In this document: positions 7,239 through 18,000 of the stretch, piece by piece
How positions within the stretch are numbered: the first letter of the stretch is position 1
Layout: every line of letters begins with the position of its first letter
Source of the DNA: Pseudoalteromonas piratica
GTDB taxonomy: Bacteria; Pseudomonadota; Gammaproteobacteria; Enterobacterales; Alteromonadaceae
Length of the DNA: 64,000 nt
Reading direction: 5' to 3'
Assembly (NCBI RefSeq): GCF_000788395.1
Contig: NZ_CP009888.1
Coordinates: 2,500,001-2,564,000 of the forward strand
The notes under the pieces: generated by a model
Databases searched by the model: none
What the model saw: only the letters and a program-made list of their open reading frames with translations
Told to the model about the DNA's origin: nothing
Program-made: the position numbers and the translations under genes

Positions 7239-10200
7239 TCATACTTTCATTCTTTTCTTATCTAAACGCATTAAAATTTGTTTAAAGGTAATCTGATGCT
7301 TCTTAACTAACTGAGCCAACTCACTTCCATTAATAACGTCGACGCCACATTGCTTTGCAACTTCTCTAGTCCTTGATGAGAGCATTGTCGCATTAGTAAT
7401 GAAAAGTAACTTTGCACTAGTTTTACCTATTTGATGCTCGTAAATTGGTTTGGCTGCAAAAATTTCTTGCACAGCTTTATAACCATCATAGCGGCCTCTA
7501 GTAGTGTGCTTTGCTTGAATCAGTACCATTTCATTATTTACTATCAAAACCCCATCAGAGCCTTTATCAGCACCATTGCTTGCCAGCCAAGCACTGTCTG
7601 CACAAAGCTCTTTATTCATTACCTCTACTGTTAATGCTTCAAACTGCTGCCAGCTTAATTTTTTTATATCATCAGCATTTATTACTTGTTCATCACTGAA
7701 TCCTTTAGCACCAGCAATACCTCCGGGCATTGGGATCACTTCTTCCGGTGTAACAACCGCATCTTTTAGTTGAGTTTTCTTTGTGAGTAACTTATGAAGA
7801 TTAACATCGAAAGACTCCATCTCAGGATGAAGAAGTAATGGAACGTAAATGTTAACGTCTTTTGTCTGCCCAATTCTGTATACGCGATCGGTAGCTTGGG
7901 CTTCTTTAGCAGGATTCCAGTGGCGCTCGAAATGAACCACATTATTTGCTCCAACTACAGTCAATCCAACACCTGCTGCTACAGGGGACATAACAATAAT
8001 ATTAAATCCTTCTTTTGCTTCAAAATCAGCAATCATTGTTTTACGAGTAGGTGTAGATACTTTTTTTGAAACTGCCTTAGCATCACCATTAATTATTGAA
8101 AGAGGGCCTAGCCCGTATTTCCTTCCTAATGCAATACTAAGAAAAGTTTGAAGACGTTTGTTTACCGCGAAAATAATACACTTTTCATTTTTGGTTTTAA
8201 TTAAATCTAGTAGCTGTAGTAAACTTTTTAACTTCTCTGATTCAAATAATATTTGGTCTAGTTCTTTATTAGATTGGGGGCAATTTAAACTACCCCCATC
8301 CGCTAATCGCGGATGTAATGAACTATTTCTGAGCCTTTGTAGTGTGCTCAGTACATGATTAGAATCTGACTCTTCAATCGACTCTATAGCACCATCATAA
8401 ACCTTTAATTGATAACCTGTCATCGTCTTCCCTAGTTCTGGCAGGTATTTCCAATCAGTATTTTCAATTCCAACATACATGAACTTTTCAGGTAGCCCGT
8501 CAAGATTGTCTTCCTTAACCCTGCGAAGCATTATAGCCCCAACTTTAACCCTTAACTCCCGACCAACTCTATTTCTAATATCTTCAACTTCATCGCTTGC
8601 AGCTTGTAATATTGGTGAAATGTATTTGGCTCTAAAATCCTGATAACTTCCTAAATATTTAGGACAGGCAGTATCCATTAGGCACCAGAAATCCGCTAAG
8701 CTATTTTCAACAGGAGTACCAGTGGCAACTAATTTGAATTGGGCTTTAAGCCCTTTAGCTGCTCTGGTTGCTAAGGCGTTAGGGTTTTTGATATTTTGTG
8801 CTTCATCAAAAATGACTAAACCCCAATCTATAAGACAAAGAGAGAATTGATAATCTCTAAGGGTTTGATATGTTGTTATAACCAATCGACCCGGCATATC
8901 AAGTCTATCGACGCAGTCTTTACCAATGTTTAACGAATAGCGAGGTTCAAATTCGTCACCATCTGAAGTGTTTGTTCTGATTTCAACACCACCATTTTTA
9001 AATCGATTTAACTCACCATCAGTTTGAAGAATAACAATGTCTCTAAATGGAGATGTTTTAAAGGTTTTTTCTACTTCATCTTTCCAGTTTTCAAGCAAGC
9101 TCAGAGGAGCAACAATCAATGTCGGTTTCTGAGTTTCATTAATTTGACTTACTTCACGATAATGATGTTCCACAGCAGAAAGTGCCATGAACGTTTTCCC
9201 TAACCCCATGTCATCAGCAAGCAAAGAGCCACTGATAGCGCTATTTTCGTGACTTTGATCCAATAGCCCTAGAATCCATCGAACTCCAATATCTTGATGC
9301 TTATATGGAGTTCTTAAGTAATTGCCCCAATCTAAATCCCCCATTCGGCATACATCATTTATCTTCTCTGAAACAATCGGTGAATTTTCGGATAGTTCTT
9401 CATCATTAAGGTCGATATCTACTACTATTGTTTCTTCTGTTTCTGTTGCCTCTTCTTCGCTATCTGAATCAAAACCTGTCTCAACCTCTTCTTCATCATT
9501 ACCAGAGCGTAATTTCACCTCAATCTCATCGAGAGTTTTGCTTACATTGTCAGAGTCAGAAATATCAAAAAATTTACCTTCAAACTCGATTTCATTGGCC
9601 CCTGTATTCACAGCATCATCAATTACTTTTTTAACGTGTTCAAATGATGATGTATCACTTACTAAAGGAAGGAGTTTTGAAATTGGAAGTACTTGCTCAG
9701 AAGAAGCTGATTTCCCAAACCAATCAACTCCTGAATCATCAGTTTCACCAAAATAGGCGTGTTTAAAAGTTGTCGCCCCATGTACACGCAACGAAAACCC
9801 AAGGTCTAAATCTACCAAAGACGCATCAATGAAAGCGGTTGGGTTTTGCAGAAAGTCTTTTACTTTACTCTTAGGTACAACCCTGTTGTCCAAAACTTCT
9901 TTTACGGCTTTAATTTTTTCTTCCGTAAATAGAATGATTTCATCACCTACTTTTATAGTATTGGCATTTGGTGCAACTATTTGTCCCAACACTTTCTGTA
10001 TATCTTCGTGACTTGATTCTTGCCCCATAAAAGGTGTAAGTATCAAATTACCAAAAGAATCTAACTCCGCCTCAACCGCTATTTTTTCTGGAGTATGTAT
10101 TTTTAATTTTTCGAAATGTTGAAGTTGTAATTTGGCATTTTGCTTCTGACTCAATTGCAAGTTATGAAGCAAGGTTAAGTTATCGAATTCAGTTTTATCA

Positions 10201-10697
10201 GAATTCTCATGTTTCTTTTTTGACTCAAATGCTATGAGTTGAGCCTGAGTTAGTAAGTATTGCGAAGTCTCTCCAAATTTAATTACTGGACCTTCGATAG
10301 AATAACTATGAGTCGTCCTGCCATCAGGGTCTGATACCGCAAGCTCAACCTTAAAATTAGATCTACTCGTATTCCCTCTTATATCAGAATAAATTACACC
10401 ATCCCAAAGTGGAGGTAATGATAAAGATTCTCGAACATAATCATCTAATCGACAAAGTACATTAGCAGGCACAATGAAGCCATTAGGTATACTCTCAGCC
10501 TCTCCTTGCTCTTCTAGCATTTTTAAAGTGACATATTGTTGTATAAGCCACTCGTTAGCAGTGCCATTTCTAACTTTTTCAAACTCTTTTTTGTCTAAAG
10601 AAAAGTAGGCGCCATCGAGTTCATCAGGAATAAAATTAAACGAAACAGACCGATCTGCATTTTTAAAAAATTTATTAATTAAGTTCGAAAGTGCCAC
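7239..10697 (-). CDS. zorD: Zorya type I protein ZorD: SNF2-family helicase with C-terminal Mrr-like nuclease
   Basis: A 1152-aa protein. Residues 1-400 form a family-specific N-terminal region, followed by a very acidic linker (about 400-440). The SNF2 ATPase has Walker A DDMGLGKT (495-502), the DEAQ box (631-634), ATGTPVEN (658-665) and a helicase-C end with HWNPAKEAQATDR and YRIGQ. A Mrr-like endonuclease domain follows, with D1048 and QAK (1061-1063). In Zorya, ZorD is the DNA-degrading effector that acts with ZorC after the ZorAB motor senses infection. The start is a GTG overlapping the zorC stop by one base (TAGTG), so translation is coupled. It is the last gene of the operon. Confidence 0.92.
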   Translation of the reverse strand: MALSNLINKFFKNADRSVSFNFIPDELDGAYFSLDKKEFEKVRNGTANEWLIQQYVTLKMLEEQGEAESIPNGFIVPANVLCRLDDYVRESLSLPPLWDGVIYSDIRGNTSRSNFKVELAVSDPDGRTTHSYSIEGPVIKFGETSQYLLTQAQLIAFESKKKHENSDKTEFDNLTLLHNLQLSQKQNAKLQLQHFEKLKIHTPEKIAVEAELDSFGNLILTPFMGQESSHEDIQKVLGQIVAPNANTIKVGDEIILFTEEKIKAVKEVLDNRVVPKSKVKDFLQNPTAFIDASLVDLDLGFSLRVHGATTFKHAYFGETDDSGVDWFGKSASSEQVLPISKLLPLVSDTSSFEHVKKVIDDAVNTGANEIEFEGKFFDISDSDNVSKTLDEIEVKLRSGNDEEEVETGFDSDSEEEATETEETIVVDIDLNDEELSENSPIVSEKINDVCRMGDLDWGNYLRTPYKHQDIGVRWILGLLDQSHENSAISGSLLADDMGLGKTFMALSAVEHHYREVSQINETQKPTLIVAPLSLLENWKDEVEKTFKTSPFRDIVILQTDGELNRFKNGGVEIRTNTSDGDEFEPRYSLNIGKDCVDRLDMPGRLVITTYQTLRDYQFSLCLIDWGLVIFDEAQNIKNPNALATRAAKGLKAQFKLVATGTPVENSLADFWCLMDTACPKYLGSYQDFRAKYISPILQAASDEVEDIRNRVGRELRVKVGAIMLRRVKEDNLDGLPEKFMYVGIENTDWKYLPELGKTMTGYQLKVYDGAIESIEESDSNHVLSTLQRLRNSSLHPRLADGGSLNCPQSNKELDQILFESEKLKSLLQLLDLIKTKNEKCIIFAVNKRLQTFLSIALGRKYGLGPLSIINGDAKAVSKKVSTPTRKTMIADFEAKEGFNIIVMSPVAAGVGLTVVGANNVVHFERHWNPAKEAQATDRVYRIGQTKDVNIYVPLLLHPEMESFDVNLHKLLTKKTQLKDAVVTPEEVIPMPGGIAGAKGFSDEQVINADDIKKLSWQQFEALTVEVMNKELCADSAWLASNGADKGSDGVLIVNNEMVLIQAKHTTRGRYDGYKAVQEIFAAKPIYEHQIGKTSAKLLFITNATMLSSRTREVAKQCGVDVINGSELAQLVKKHQITFKQILMRLDKKRMKV

Positions 10698-12139
10698 TAA
10701 TCTGCTCCAAATCTTCGAATATAAGTACGATAATCATCTGCGGTTAAAACATCTTTTATTGTTACTGGCACCCTTAAATCCCTTAATGAGTCTACAGCTC
10801 TGCGCTGCCAGCTAAAGTTTGCTGGAGAGTGAGTAAAGTAGTCATATGCACCGTGGCCATAGTTACTCATAGCCTCATGAAGCCCTTTTGTTAGGCTCCT
10901 ATAGGATATGCGCTGTTTATCATATTGAAGTACTGGTGCAGATTCATGCAAAGAGCGATATATCCACAATTGACATTGGTGGCTACCTTCAATCATATGG
11001 GCACTACCTAAGTCCACATAAATAATAGATTTTTCACCATCATCAACTATGGAAAAGTCTGGTAGGTGCTCTTCTTTGTATTTAGTTTTTAAAAAACGAG
11101 CCATGCTTTTACACATATATAGCTTGGTGTTTTTAATTAATTTCTTATCGTAAAGACCTTCCAAAAACTTTTTTCTAGTTGGAAACATTCGTTCCATATC
11201 AGGATCATAAGAAGAATAAGAAAAGTCCTCCAATGCTTCTAAAAAAAGTCTTAAATCAAGCCCAGATAACCAGCCTTTTACTTTAGCAGACATGTCTTTT
11301 GAAACATGACTCCACCACTTTCTGTATCTTGGATGGCTAACAGGTACTCTTGGGTCACCCGCAATTGACATAATTGTATTAAGCCAAGACTCATGGATAT
11401 CGTGCGAAGGTGCTCTTTCTATTAGTATCTTCAAAATTTTATGGCCCAATAACTCGGAGCTATCAAAGCTAGATTCATAGACCTCTTTTTTTTGAACCTC
11501 TGTAAGAAGGTCGTGAGGTTTATTAACTGGAATGTTTTTGAGTTGTTCTACAAAGTAAATTCGTTGAGCTAGCTCCATAAATTGACCAGACTGAAACTGA
11601 TCAAGTTCGAATTCTTTAACGATAAAATCGAAATCTCTATTTTTATCTATAGCTTGTTGTGCTAACCATTTAGGCCCATCTTGAGAAAGTAAATTTTCAT
11701 CAAACCCTTTTGACTGCTTACGCTTTTTTCTAGCGTTAATCAACCATTCTGACGTATACGCAACATTATTTAAGCTACTATAACGACTCAAATAATATTG
11801 GTAAAAACTCTCCAAAAATAACGAACTTGGTTTTTCGGTTAAAAAGTCAATTTTATCTAAGATAGAAGTTGTAAGCTGGATTTGTTGTCCAACTTTTGAA
11901 TTAAGAGCGAAACCAAGTGCACGAATATCCAATTTATTTTCAATTACATTCTCAAGGTTTTTGTTCGCCTGCACAGCATTATAAACTTTTCTCCAAGCAG
12001 CCTTAAAACTGTCATTATCTGTACCTGCCTTTTTTGAAATTTGTTTGAGTCCGTTAACCAGGTCCAACATCAAGTTAGTATTTTTCCCAAAAGGGTTTTC
12101 AGGTATTGTAAATCTGAGCTTTTTTAAATTTATTCTCAT
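10697..12139 (-). CDS. zorC: Zorya type I protein ZorC (EH-signature domain)
   Basis: A 480-aa, helix-rich basic protein with no enzyme motif. Its place between zorB and zorD, its length, and a C-terminal part with GSAHMIEGSHQCQLWIY and HGAYDYFTHSP fit ZorC, which carries the EH_Signature domain and is thought to bind DNA with ZorD. The domain call is from position and recall rather than from a diagnostic catalytic motif. I prefer the ATG at 12139; a GTG at 12151, directly after the zorB stop, is also possible. The last base of its stop is shared with the zorD start. Confidence 0.85.
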   Translation of the reverse strand: MRINLKKLRFTIPENPFGKNTNLMLDLVNGLKQISKKAGTDNDSFKAAWRKVYNAVQANKNLENVIENKLDIRALGFALNSKVGQQIQLTTSILDKIDFLTEKPSSLFLESFYQYYLSRYSSLNNVAYTSEWLINARKKRKQSKGFDENLLSQDGPKWLAQQAIDKNRDFDFIVKEFELDQFQSGQFMELAQRIYFVEQLKNIPVNKPHDLLTEVQKKEVYESSFDSSELLGHKILKILIERAPSHDIHESWLNTIMSIAGDPRVPVSHPRYRKWWSHVSKDMSAKVKGWLSGLDLRLFLEALEDFSYSSYDPDMERMFPTRKKFLEGLYDKKLIKNTKLYMCKSMARFLKTKYKEEHLPDFSIVDDGEKSIIYVDLGSAHMIEGSHQCQLWIYRSLHESAPVLQYDKQRISYRSLTKGLHEAMSNYGHGAYDYFTHSPANFSWQRRAVDSLRDLRVPVTIKDVLTADDYRTYIRRFGAD

Positions 12140-12151
12140 ACTCAACACCAC

Positions 12152-12895
12152 TTATTTTTTGTTGTAATTAGGTTTTATCTTTTCAAGATCTTCGATCGAA
12201 GGTCTTTTTACAGTAAACCTAATATCAATGCGTCTATTCTTTGCTCTAAGTTCTGGTGTTGACTCATCTAACTCAACTCGTCTAGTCGCAGCGTAACCAC
12301 TTACTGAAAATAAATTTTCTTCAGAATGATTCAATAATTCATTTAAGCTTGGTTCTAAAACTAATTCTTCACTCCATAGCTTCCAAACTGTTATCGCTCT
12401 ATCAGCACTTAAACCCCAATTTCCTTTAGTCCAATATTTACCGAACTTAATAGGAACACTGTCTGTATGGCCTTCAACAAATACTGTATCTAAATAAGTG
12501 AATCGATCATTTTTCATTACTGCAGAATGAAGAACTGCACCGATACTTTTAACTGATTCCACCATATCTTCAGGAATTTGATCGTCACCTGACTTAAAAG
12601 AGAGGGTTTCTTCTGGAATACGAATCACCGTCTCATTATCAGCAATTTCCACCTTAATATTTTGCTTTGCCAACTCTTCCCTGACCTCATTCAAAATATC
12701 TTGTCTTGCTTGTTCTGCTTTTTTAAGCTCTTCAATGCCTGCATCAATATCTTGTGTTCGTTGAGTAAGTTCAATGATCAGTGCCACAGCAGCTAAAATA
12801 AAAATGACTAGCAATGCCGACATTAGATCAGAAAAAGAGATCCAGTATGGGTTCTCTTCATCTACTTTTACATGTGTACGTGATGCAAATTTCAT
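12152..12895 (-). CDS. zorB: Zorya protein ZorB: MotB-like stator with OmpA peptidoglycan-binding domain
   Basis: A 247-aa inner-membrane protein with a short cytoplasmic N-terminus and one membrane span (about residues 24-43). D23 in SFSDLMSALL, just before the span, is the position of the proton-carrying aspartate of MotB-type stators. After a coiled segment (about 44-75), the C-terminal OmpA/MotB domain is clear: VEGHTDSVP, GLSADRA and RAKNRRIDIRF. It should form a 5:2 proton-driven motor with ZorA and anchor it to the cell wall. The ATG lies 2 bases after the zorA stop. Confidence 0.93.
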   Translation of the reverse strand: MKFASRTHVKVDEENPYWISFSDLMSALLVIFILAAVALIIELTQRTQDIDAGIEELKKAEQARQDILNEVREELAKQNIKVEIADNETVIRIPEETLSFKSGDDQIPEDMVESVKSIGAVLHSAVMKNDRFTYLDTVFVEGHTDSVPIKFGKYWTKGNWGLSADRAITVWKLWSEELVLEPSLNELLNHSEENLFSVSGYAATRRVELDESTPELRAKNRRIDIRFTVKRPSIEDLEKIKPNYNKK

Positions 12896-12897
12896 TG

Positions 12898-14973
12898 TTA
12901 TGCACCTACTTTGTCTTGAATATCCTCAACAACACCCGCTAATGCTCTTGCAGCATTATTCATAGTGGTTGCATATTGAGTTGAAGAATCAGCCCATATA
13001 GTCAGATGATCTTTAGTCTGAGCATTGGCTTGTTCAGCATAGTCTGAAAGCAAGTTGGTCATTTGAGTTGCCAGTTCATTTACATTTTTCTGTAATTGTG
13101 ACAAATATTCTTTCTGGGATGACTTCAAGCTATCAAAAGTATTGCCTGCATTAACGATCATGCTATTTATTTGATCAGCTAAATCTCTGAAACGCCCTGT
13201 ATCTGCAATCAATTGCTCTCGTAAATTCTCCATTCGCTCAGAAGTAGTTTGATTTTGGCTAGCTAAATCTTTCGTTGATTCAATAGCCTCAGTAACGGCA
13301 CCAGATAGTTTATTTCCGGCATCTCTGACATGAGAACCAAATATACTCATTTTTTCTGCCGCTGATTTAAGTTCTGTCGCAGACTCACGCATACTATCAG
13401 TTGCTTTAGCACTTGCTAATACAGATGACTCAACACTTTGTTGAAGTGATTTGCCTTGTTCAATAATCTGCTCTGAACTCGTTTTGTGGTTCTGTATGCT
13501 TGATTCTATTTGAGAAACTAATTCTTGTGTTGATTTTGAAATTGCTTGTGTTTGCTGTTCTAAGGCAGCATTCCTTTGCTCAGATATTGCAGCACTCTGC
13601 TCGTCACGCTTGGTAAATGATTCATTTAATGAGGACATCTGTGACTGAACAAACTCAGTTAACACCGAACTTTGAGACGCGATACCTTCTGTTAGCGACT
13701 TAATTTGTTGTTCAATGTTGTTCGTAAACTCTTGCTCTCTTTCTTTTGCACGAGCTTGGCTGCTATCAAAAGCATCATTTAAACTGCCAATTTGAGTTTC
13801 CATCAACTCAGTCATCTTACGACCTTGCTCATTGCTTTGTTCAACTAATTGAGAAACTTGCAATGAAATAGAAGAGATAAGTTCTTTTTCCCTTTCTCCT
13901 GATGCTTGCTGAGACGCTTCAATCTTAGAAATAAACGCTTCCATCGTGGTATTCATACCAGAAATTGATTCGTTAACTTTTTCTGAAGCATTTTCCATTG
14001 CGACTCTTTGTTGATTACCTTGAGCGCCAAAACCATCCATAAATTTCGTTAACAAATCCTCTAACGCCTTTTGATTCCCTTCTGAAGTTTCGTCCACGAG
14101 TTTATTAATAGCAGGCGCCATTATTTCATTTAGCGTTGTCTCTAATGCTTCACTGATTCCTCGAGTTGCAGTTAGCATTGATTCCTGCATTTTAATGCCT
14201 ATTTGCTCAGCTAAACCTTGTAAACTCTCCCTAGATTCAATGCTATTATGAGCAATAATTTGAAGTTGAGATTCAGGACTTAAACGCGGAAAAATATCGT
14301 CAATTTTATCTTGGAGAATGCTTATTCTTTTTCTAATGCTTTGCTCTAATGATTTCTCAATAAAATTAAATAAAACACTTAACAATACACCCCAAACAGA
14401 TGTCATGAAGGCAACTTTAGCACCACCAATCACCGCAGAAACACCTGCTTTCATTTCTTCAACTGAGACATCAGAAGAAATGTTCATCTCCGAAAGACCA
14501 ATTTGAAGACCAACAAAAGTACCTATAACACCAACAGCGGTTAAAAAACCCGGTACAGCAGCAATTAGTCTGTTATCTGTAACACCTTTTGCCAGAGTGT
14601 GAGTATTGAAAAAATGTGAAGCATCAAACGTATTATGTAGATGAACATTACCAATAGCCTTAACTTCTATTAGTGTTTCATCAAATTCTTTCCAGATATG
14701 TCTTACAGGCTGACTTTTCTCTTTATCTTTTTCGGTGATAAAGCTAATCAAGTCTCTTCTTTTAGATGAAATGTTTTCTGTTGAAATACCTTTCAGAGCA
14801 TCATTTAAGACCTTTATCCTTTTTTTAGCCTTTCTGAACGAATTACCTGATTTGGCAAGAAAGAAAAATGTTATTCCCATAAGGAATGCCACAAAAATAG
14901 CACTCAATTGCGACTCAAAATTCAGTGTACTAAAACTTAAAAAGTCAGGGACTAACCAATCTAATTTTTCCAT
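12898..14973 (-). CDS. zorA: Zorya protein ZorA: MotA/ExbB-like channel with a long coiled-coil tail
   Basis: A 691-aa protein. Membrane spans lie at about residues 21-42, 141-160 (PGFLTAVGVIGTFVGLQIGL) and 183-205; the latter two match the MotA/TolQ/ExbB channel core. Residues from about 215 to the end form a very long Gln/Ser/Glu-rich coiled coil, the intracellular tail of ZorA that is thought to relay the signal. The ATG at 14973 is chosen because AGGA precedes it; upstream in-frame codons would run into the end of hsdR. A 79-bp gap with a small hairpin (15017-15037) separates it from hsdR. Confidence 0.93.
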   Translation of the reverse strand: MEKLDWLVPDFLSFSTLNFESQLSAIFVAFLMGITFFFLAKSGNSFRKAKKRIKVLNDALKGISTENISSKRRDLISFITEKDKEKSQPVRHIWKEFDETLIEVKAIGNVHLHNTFDASHFFNTHTLAKGVTDNRLIAAVPGFLTAVGVIGTFVGLQIGLSEMNISSDVSVEEMKAGVSAVIGGAKVAFMTSVWGVLLSVLFNFIEKSLEQSIRKRISILQDKIDDIFPRLSPESQLQIIAHNSIESRESLQGLAEQIGIKMQESMLTATRGISEALETTLNEIMAPAINKLVDETSEGNQKALEDLLTKFMDGFGAQGNQQRVAMENASEKVNESISGMNTTMEAFISKIEASQQASGEREKELISSISLQVSQLVEQSNEQGRKMTELMETQIGSLNDAFDSSQARAKEREQEFTNNIEQQIKSLTEGIASQSSVLTEFVQSQMSSLNESFTKRDEQSAAISEQRNAALEQQTQAISKSTQELVSQIESSIQNHKTSSEQIIEQGKSLQQSVESSVLASAKATDSMRESATELKSAAEKMSIFGSHVRDAGNKLSGAVTEAIESTKDLASQNQTTSERMENLREQLIADTGRFRDLADQINSMIVNAGNTFDSLKSSQKEYLSQLQKNVNELATQMTNLLSDYAEQANAQTKDHLTIWADSSTQYATTMNNAARALAGVVEDIQDKVGA

Positions 14974-15052
14974 AATATTTCCTACAAAATGACATTCACT
15001 TGTTATTCTTGTTTTTAGCGGTAAAACTAATACCGCTTGTTTTCCATTATTT

Positions 15053-18000
15053 TTATAAACTAACTGTTCTTTGCATACTCTGCATCCAAGATGCTTTAAA
15101 AGCTGGATCTCCAGCAAAAAGCTTGTAAAGCTCAAGCTCGTCTTTGCGTCTCGCCAACATAACTTCCTTCAGCATTTTTTCGAATGCTAATTCACGGTTA
15201 TGTGGATCTGGATTGTTCTGGTACTTAGCTTCAAAGTCTGGATGCTGTTTAATGCTTTCAGCGATATTGATGAACTTAACTTTCTGTTCCTCAGGAGTTG
15301 CACTCCAGCCTTGAAACCATCTCTCGTTAAAATTCTTGATAATATCGTCTAGCGGATCTCGCTCTTCTTCACCACCATGTGCTCCACGAGGGTTAGGGTT
15401 CTGTGGCGCTAGTTCTGTTTCTTCTGCATCAAGTCCAATACCGTAATTTAACTTAACACGCTGAAGACCATAGGAACTTAAATCAACTGACTCTAACAAT
15501 TCATCAAGCGCTTCAGAATCAGGGTCTTTAACAATCAGCTTTGGTATTAAGAATTTTAAGAACCAAAACAGTTTTTCCCAGGCAACAATCTCATATGGCA
15601 TGATTGAAGCCATCTGCCCATAGATTTTCACGAACTGCTTAGCTTTTACTTTGAAATCAACTTTATCTTCGTCTTGCAGCTCTAACTCATAATTAAAACG
15701 GTTAGCAGCCGTATCGATGATTGGGCTAAGCGTCTGAGCATCTTCATTATTAAAATAACGCTTAATAAAGTCTTCTACTTCATACCATTCGTAAACACCA
15801 ACATCATCCATCGAATCTTTCAACTCATGCAATACATTAATATCTGTAGCTTCAGAGAGCGTTGTTGAGGTATAAAATGGGTCAAATGATGTTTTGATAT
15901 CATCAACACTATTAAAGAAATCGAGTACGAACAGATCTTCTGTCTTTTTGCCAAGCTTAGGCGCTGAGCGATTTAAACGAGATAATGTTTGAACACAAAG
16001 AACACTCGCTAGCTTTTTATCAACGTACATTGCGCAAAGCTTGGGTTGATCAAAGCCTGTTAAATACTTATTAGCTACAATTAGCAAACGATACTCATCT
16101 GTATCAAACTTATCTTTAGTCTCTCCTTCTGGAAAGCCATTCATTTCTGCTTCGGTATATTCAATTCCGTCAACTTCTTTGGTGCCAGAGAATGCGATAA
16201 CGGCTTTAAATGGATTGCCTTGCTGATCAAGTTGTCTAGTTATCGCTTTGTAATAGCGAATAGCTGTTTCGATATTTTGAGTGACAACCATTCCTTTAGC
16301 TTTACCTTTTAGCTTTTTGCTATTCACCACATGCGGTATAAAGTGCTCAAGCATGATTTCAGCTTTAGTATCAATGGTTTGCTGACTAGTCTCTACGTAG
16401 GCACGAAGTCGTTTCTGAGCTTTCTTAGTATCGAATTCAGGGTTGTCCTGAATTGACTTTTCAATCTCATAGTAACTTTTATAAGTAGTGTAATTCGCTA
16501 TGACATCAAGAATAAAGCCTTCTTCAATGGCTTGCTTCATTGAGTACAAATGGAATGGCTTAAAACTGCCATCTTCTTGCTGCTGCCCGAATTTTTCTAA
16601 AGTACTGTTTTTGGGTGTTGCAGTGAATGCTAAGTAAGATGCATTACCTCTCATCTTTCTTGAGCGCATAGCCTGAAGTACTTTATCTTGAGCGTCCTCA
16701 GCCTCTTCGATTTCAGATTTACCCATCGCTCGGTTCATGTTGTCGTGCGCAGAGCCTGACTGTGAACTATGGGCTTCATCAATGATTACAGCAAAACGTT
16801 TATCACTTAAATCACTAATGCCATCAATAATGAATGGGAACTTCTGAATTGTAGTGATAATGATCTTCTTACCATTCTCTAGTGCTGACTTTAGTTCAGA
16901 TGATTTAAAAGCAGGAGCTACAATATTCTTAACTTCAGAAAACTCTTTAATATTATCTCTTAGCTGTTTATCTAAAAGCCTTCTATCGGTTACAACAATC
17001 ACCGAATCAAATAGCGGCTGTTCGATCCCTCTGCTTCCTGGAACATCTGCTGATTTTGGGTAAGTTTCAATGAGCTGATACGCAGCCCAAGTAATAGAAT
17101 TTGATTTACCAGAACCAGCAGAGTGCTGTATCAAATAGGTTTGACCCACACCATGCGTGGCGGCATGATCTACTAACTTACGAACAACATCCATTTGGTG
17201 ATAGCGAGGAAAAAACAGCGTCCGCTTTTTTAAATCATCTTTGCTTGAGCCATCTAAGCGAACAAAGTGCTGAATAATGTTAGCCAAGCTTTCTTTACCA
17301 AATACCTCTTCCCATAAATATGCTGTCTTGTGACCCCCAGTACCAAATGAAGAGGTATTTGGCGGATTACCCTGTCCATGTCCGTTTCCTTTATTGAACG
17401 GCAAGAAGTAGGTGCTTTTACCTGCAAGCTTGGTGGTCATATACACTTCATCGGTATCAACCGCCATATGAACTAAACAGCGACCAAATTGCAGTAACGA
17501 TTGAGTTATATCTCTATCATTACGATATTGCTTTTGACCATGATATCGCGCTGTTTGCCCTGTCCACGTATTTTTAAGCTCAAGCGTTATCAATGGAATA
17601 CCATTAATAAACAGCACCATATCTATTTCTTGAAGCGGATTAGCTTTTGAATAACGAAGCTGTCGAGTTGCGCTGAAAATATTTGCCGCAAAGTTCTGAT
17701 GAACTTTGTCGCTGCTACTTGCTAGAGGAGCTGGGTACATTAAGTTCAAATGCGCGTCATCAACACTTAAGCCTTTTTTCAGTAGATGCAAGATGCCATG
17801 TTTTTTAATTAGTCTGTCAAAACGTTCAAGCACTTTGCGCTGCCAATCATTAGGGCTATTACGCTTAAGTTTTTCCAACTCATCTTCTTGAGTATTTTCT
17901 AAAAACTGCCAGAAATAATTAGTGTCTAACGCATAATGCATGTCAAAGTCAGTCGGTTGACCAAGCTTATAAAACTTGTTGCCAAAATCAGGCGCAGCTT

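Noticed and set aside
9322..9756. 144-residue Ser-rich frame opposite zorD
   Set aside because: It is the reverse reading of the acidic linker of ZorD, where GAA/GAT codons read as serine codons on the other strand.
7239..10697. DISARM or stand-alone SNF2 defence gene instead of ZorD
   Set aside because: The direct neighbours are a MotA-like channel with coiled tail, a MotB/OmpA protein and a ZorC-type protein, which define Zorya type I.
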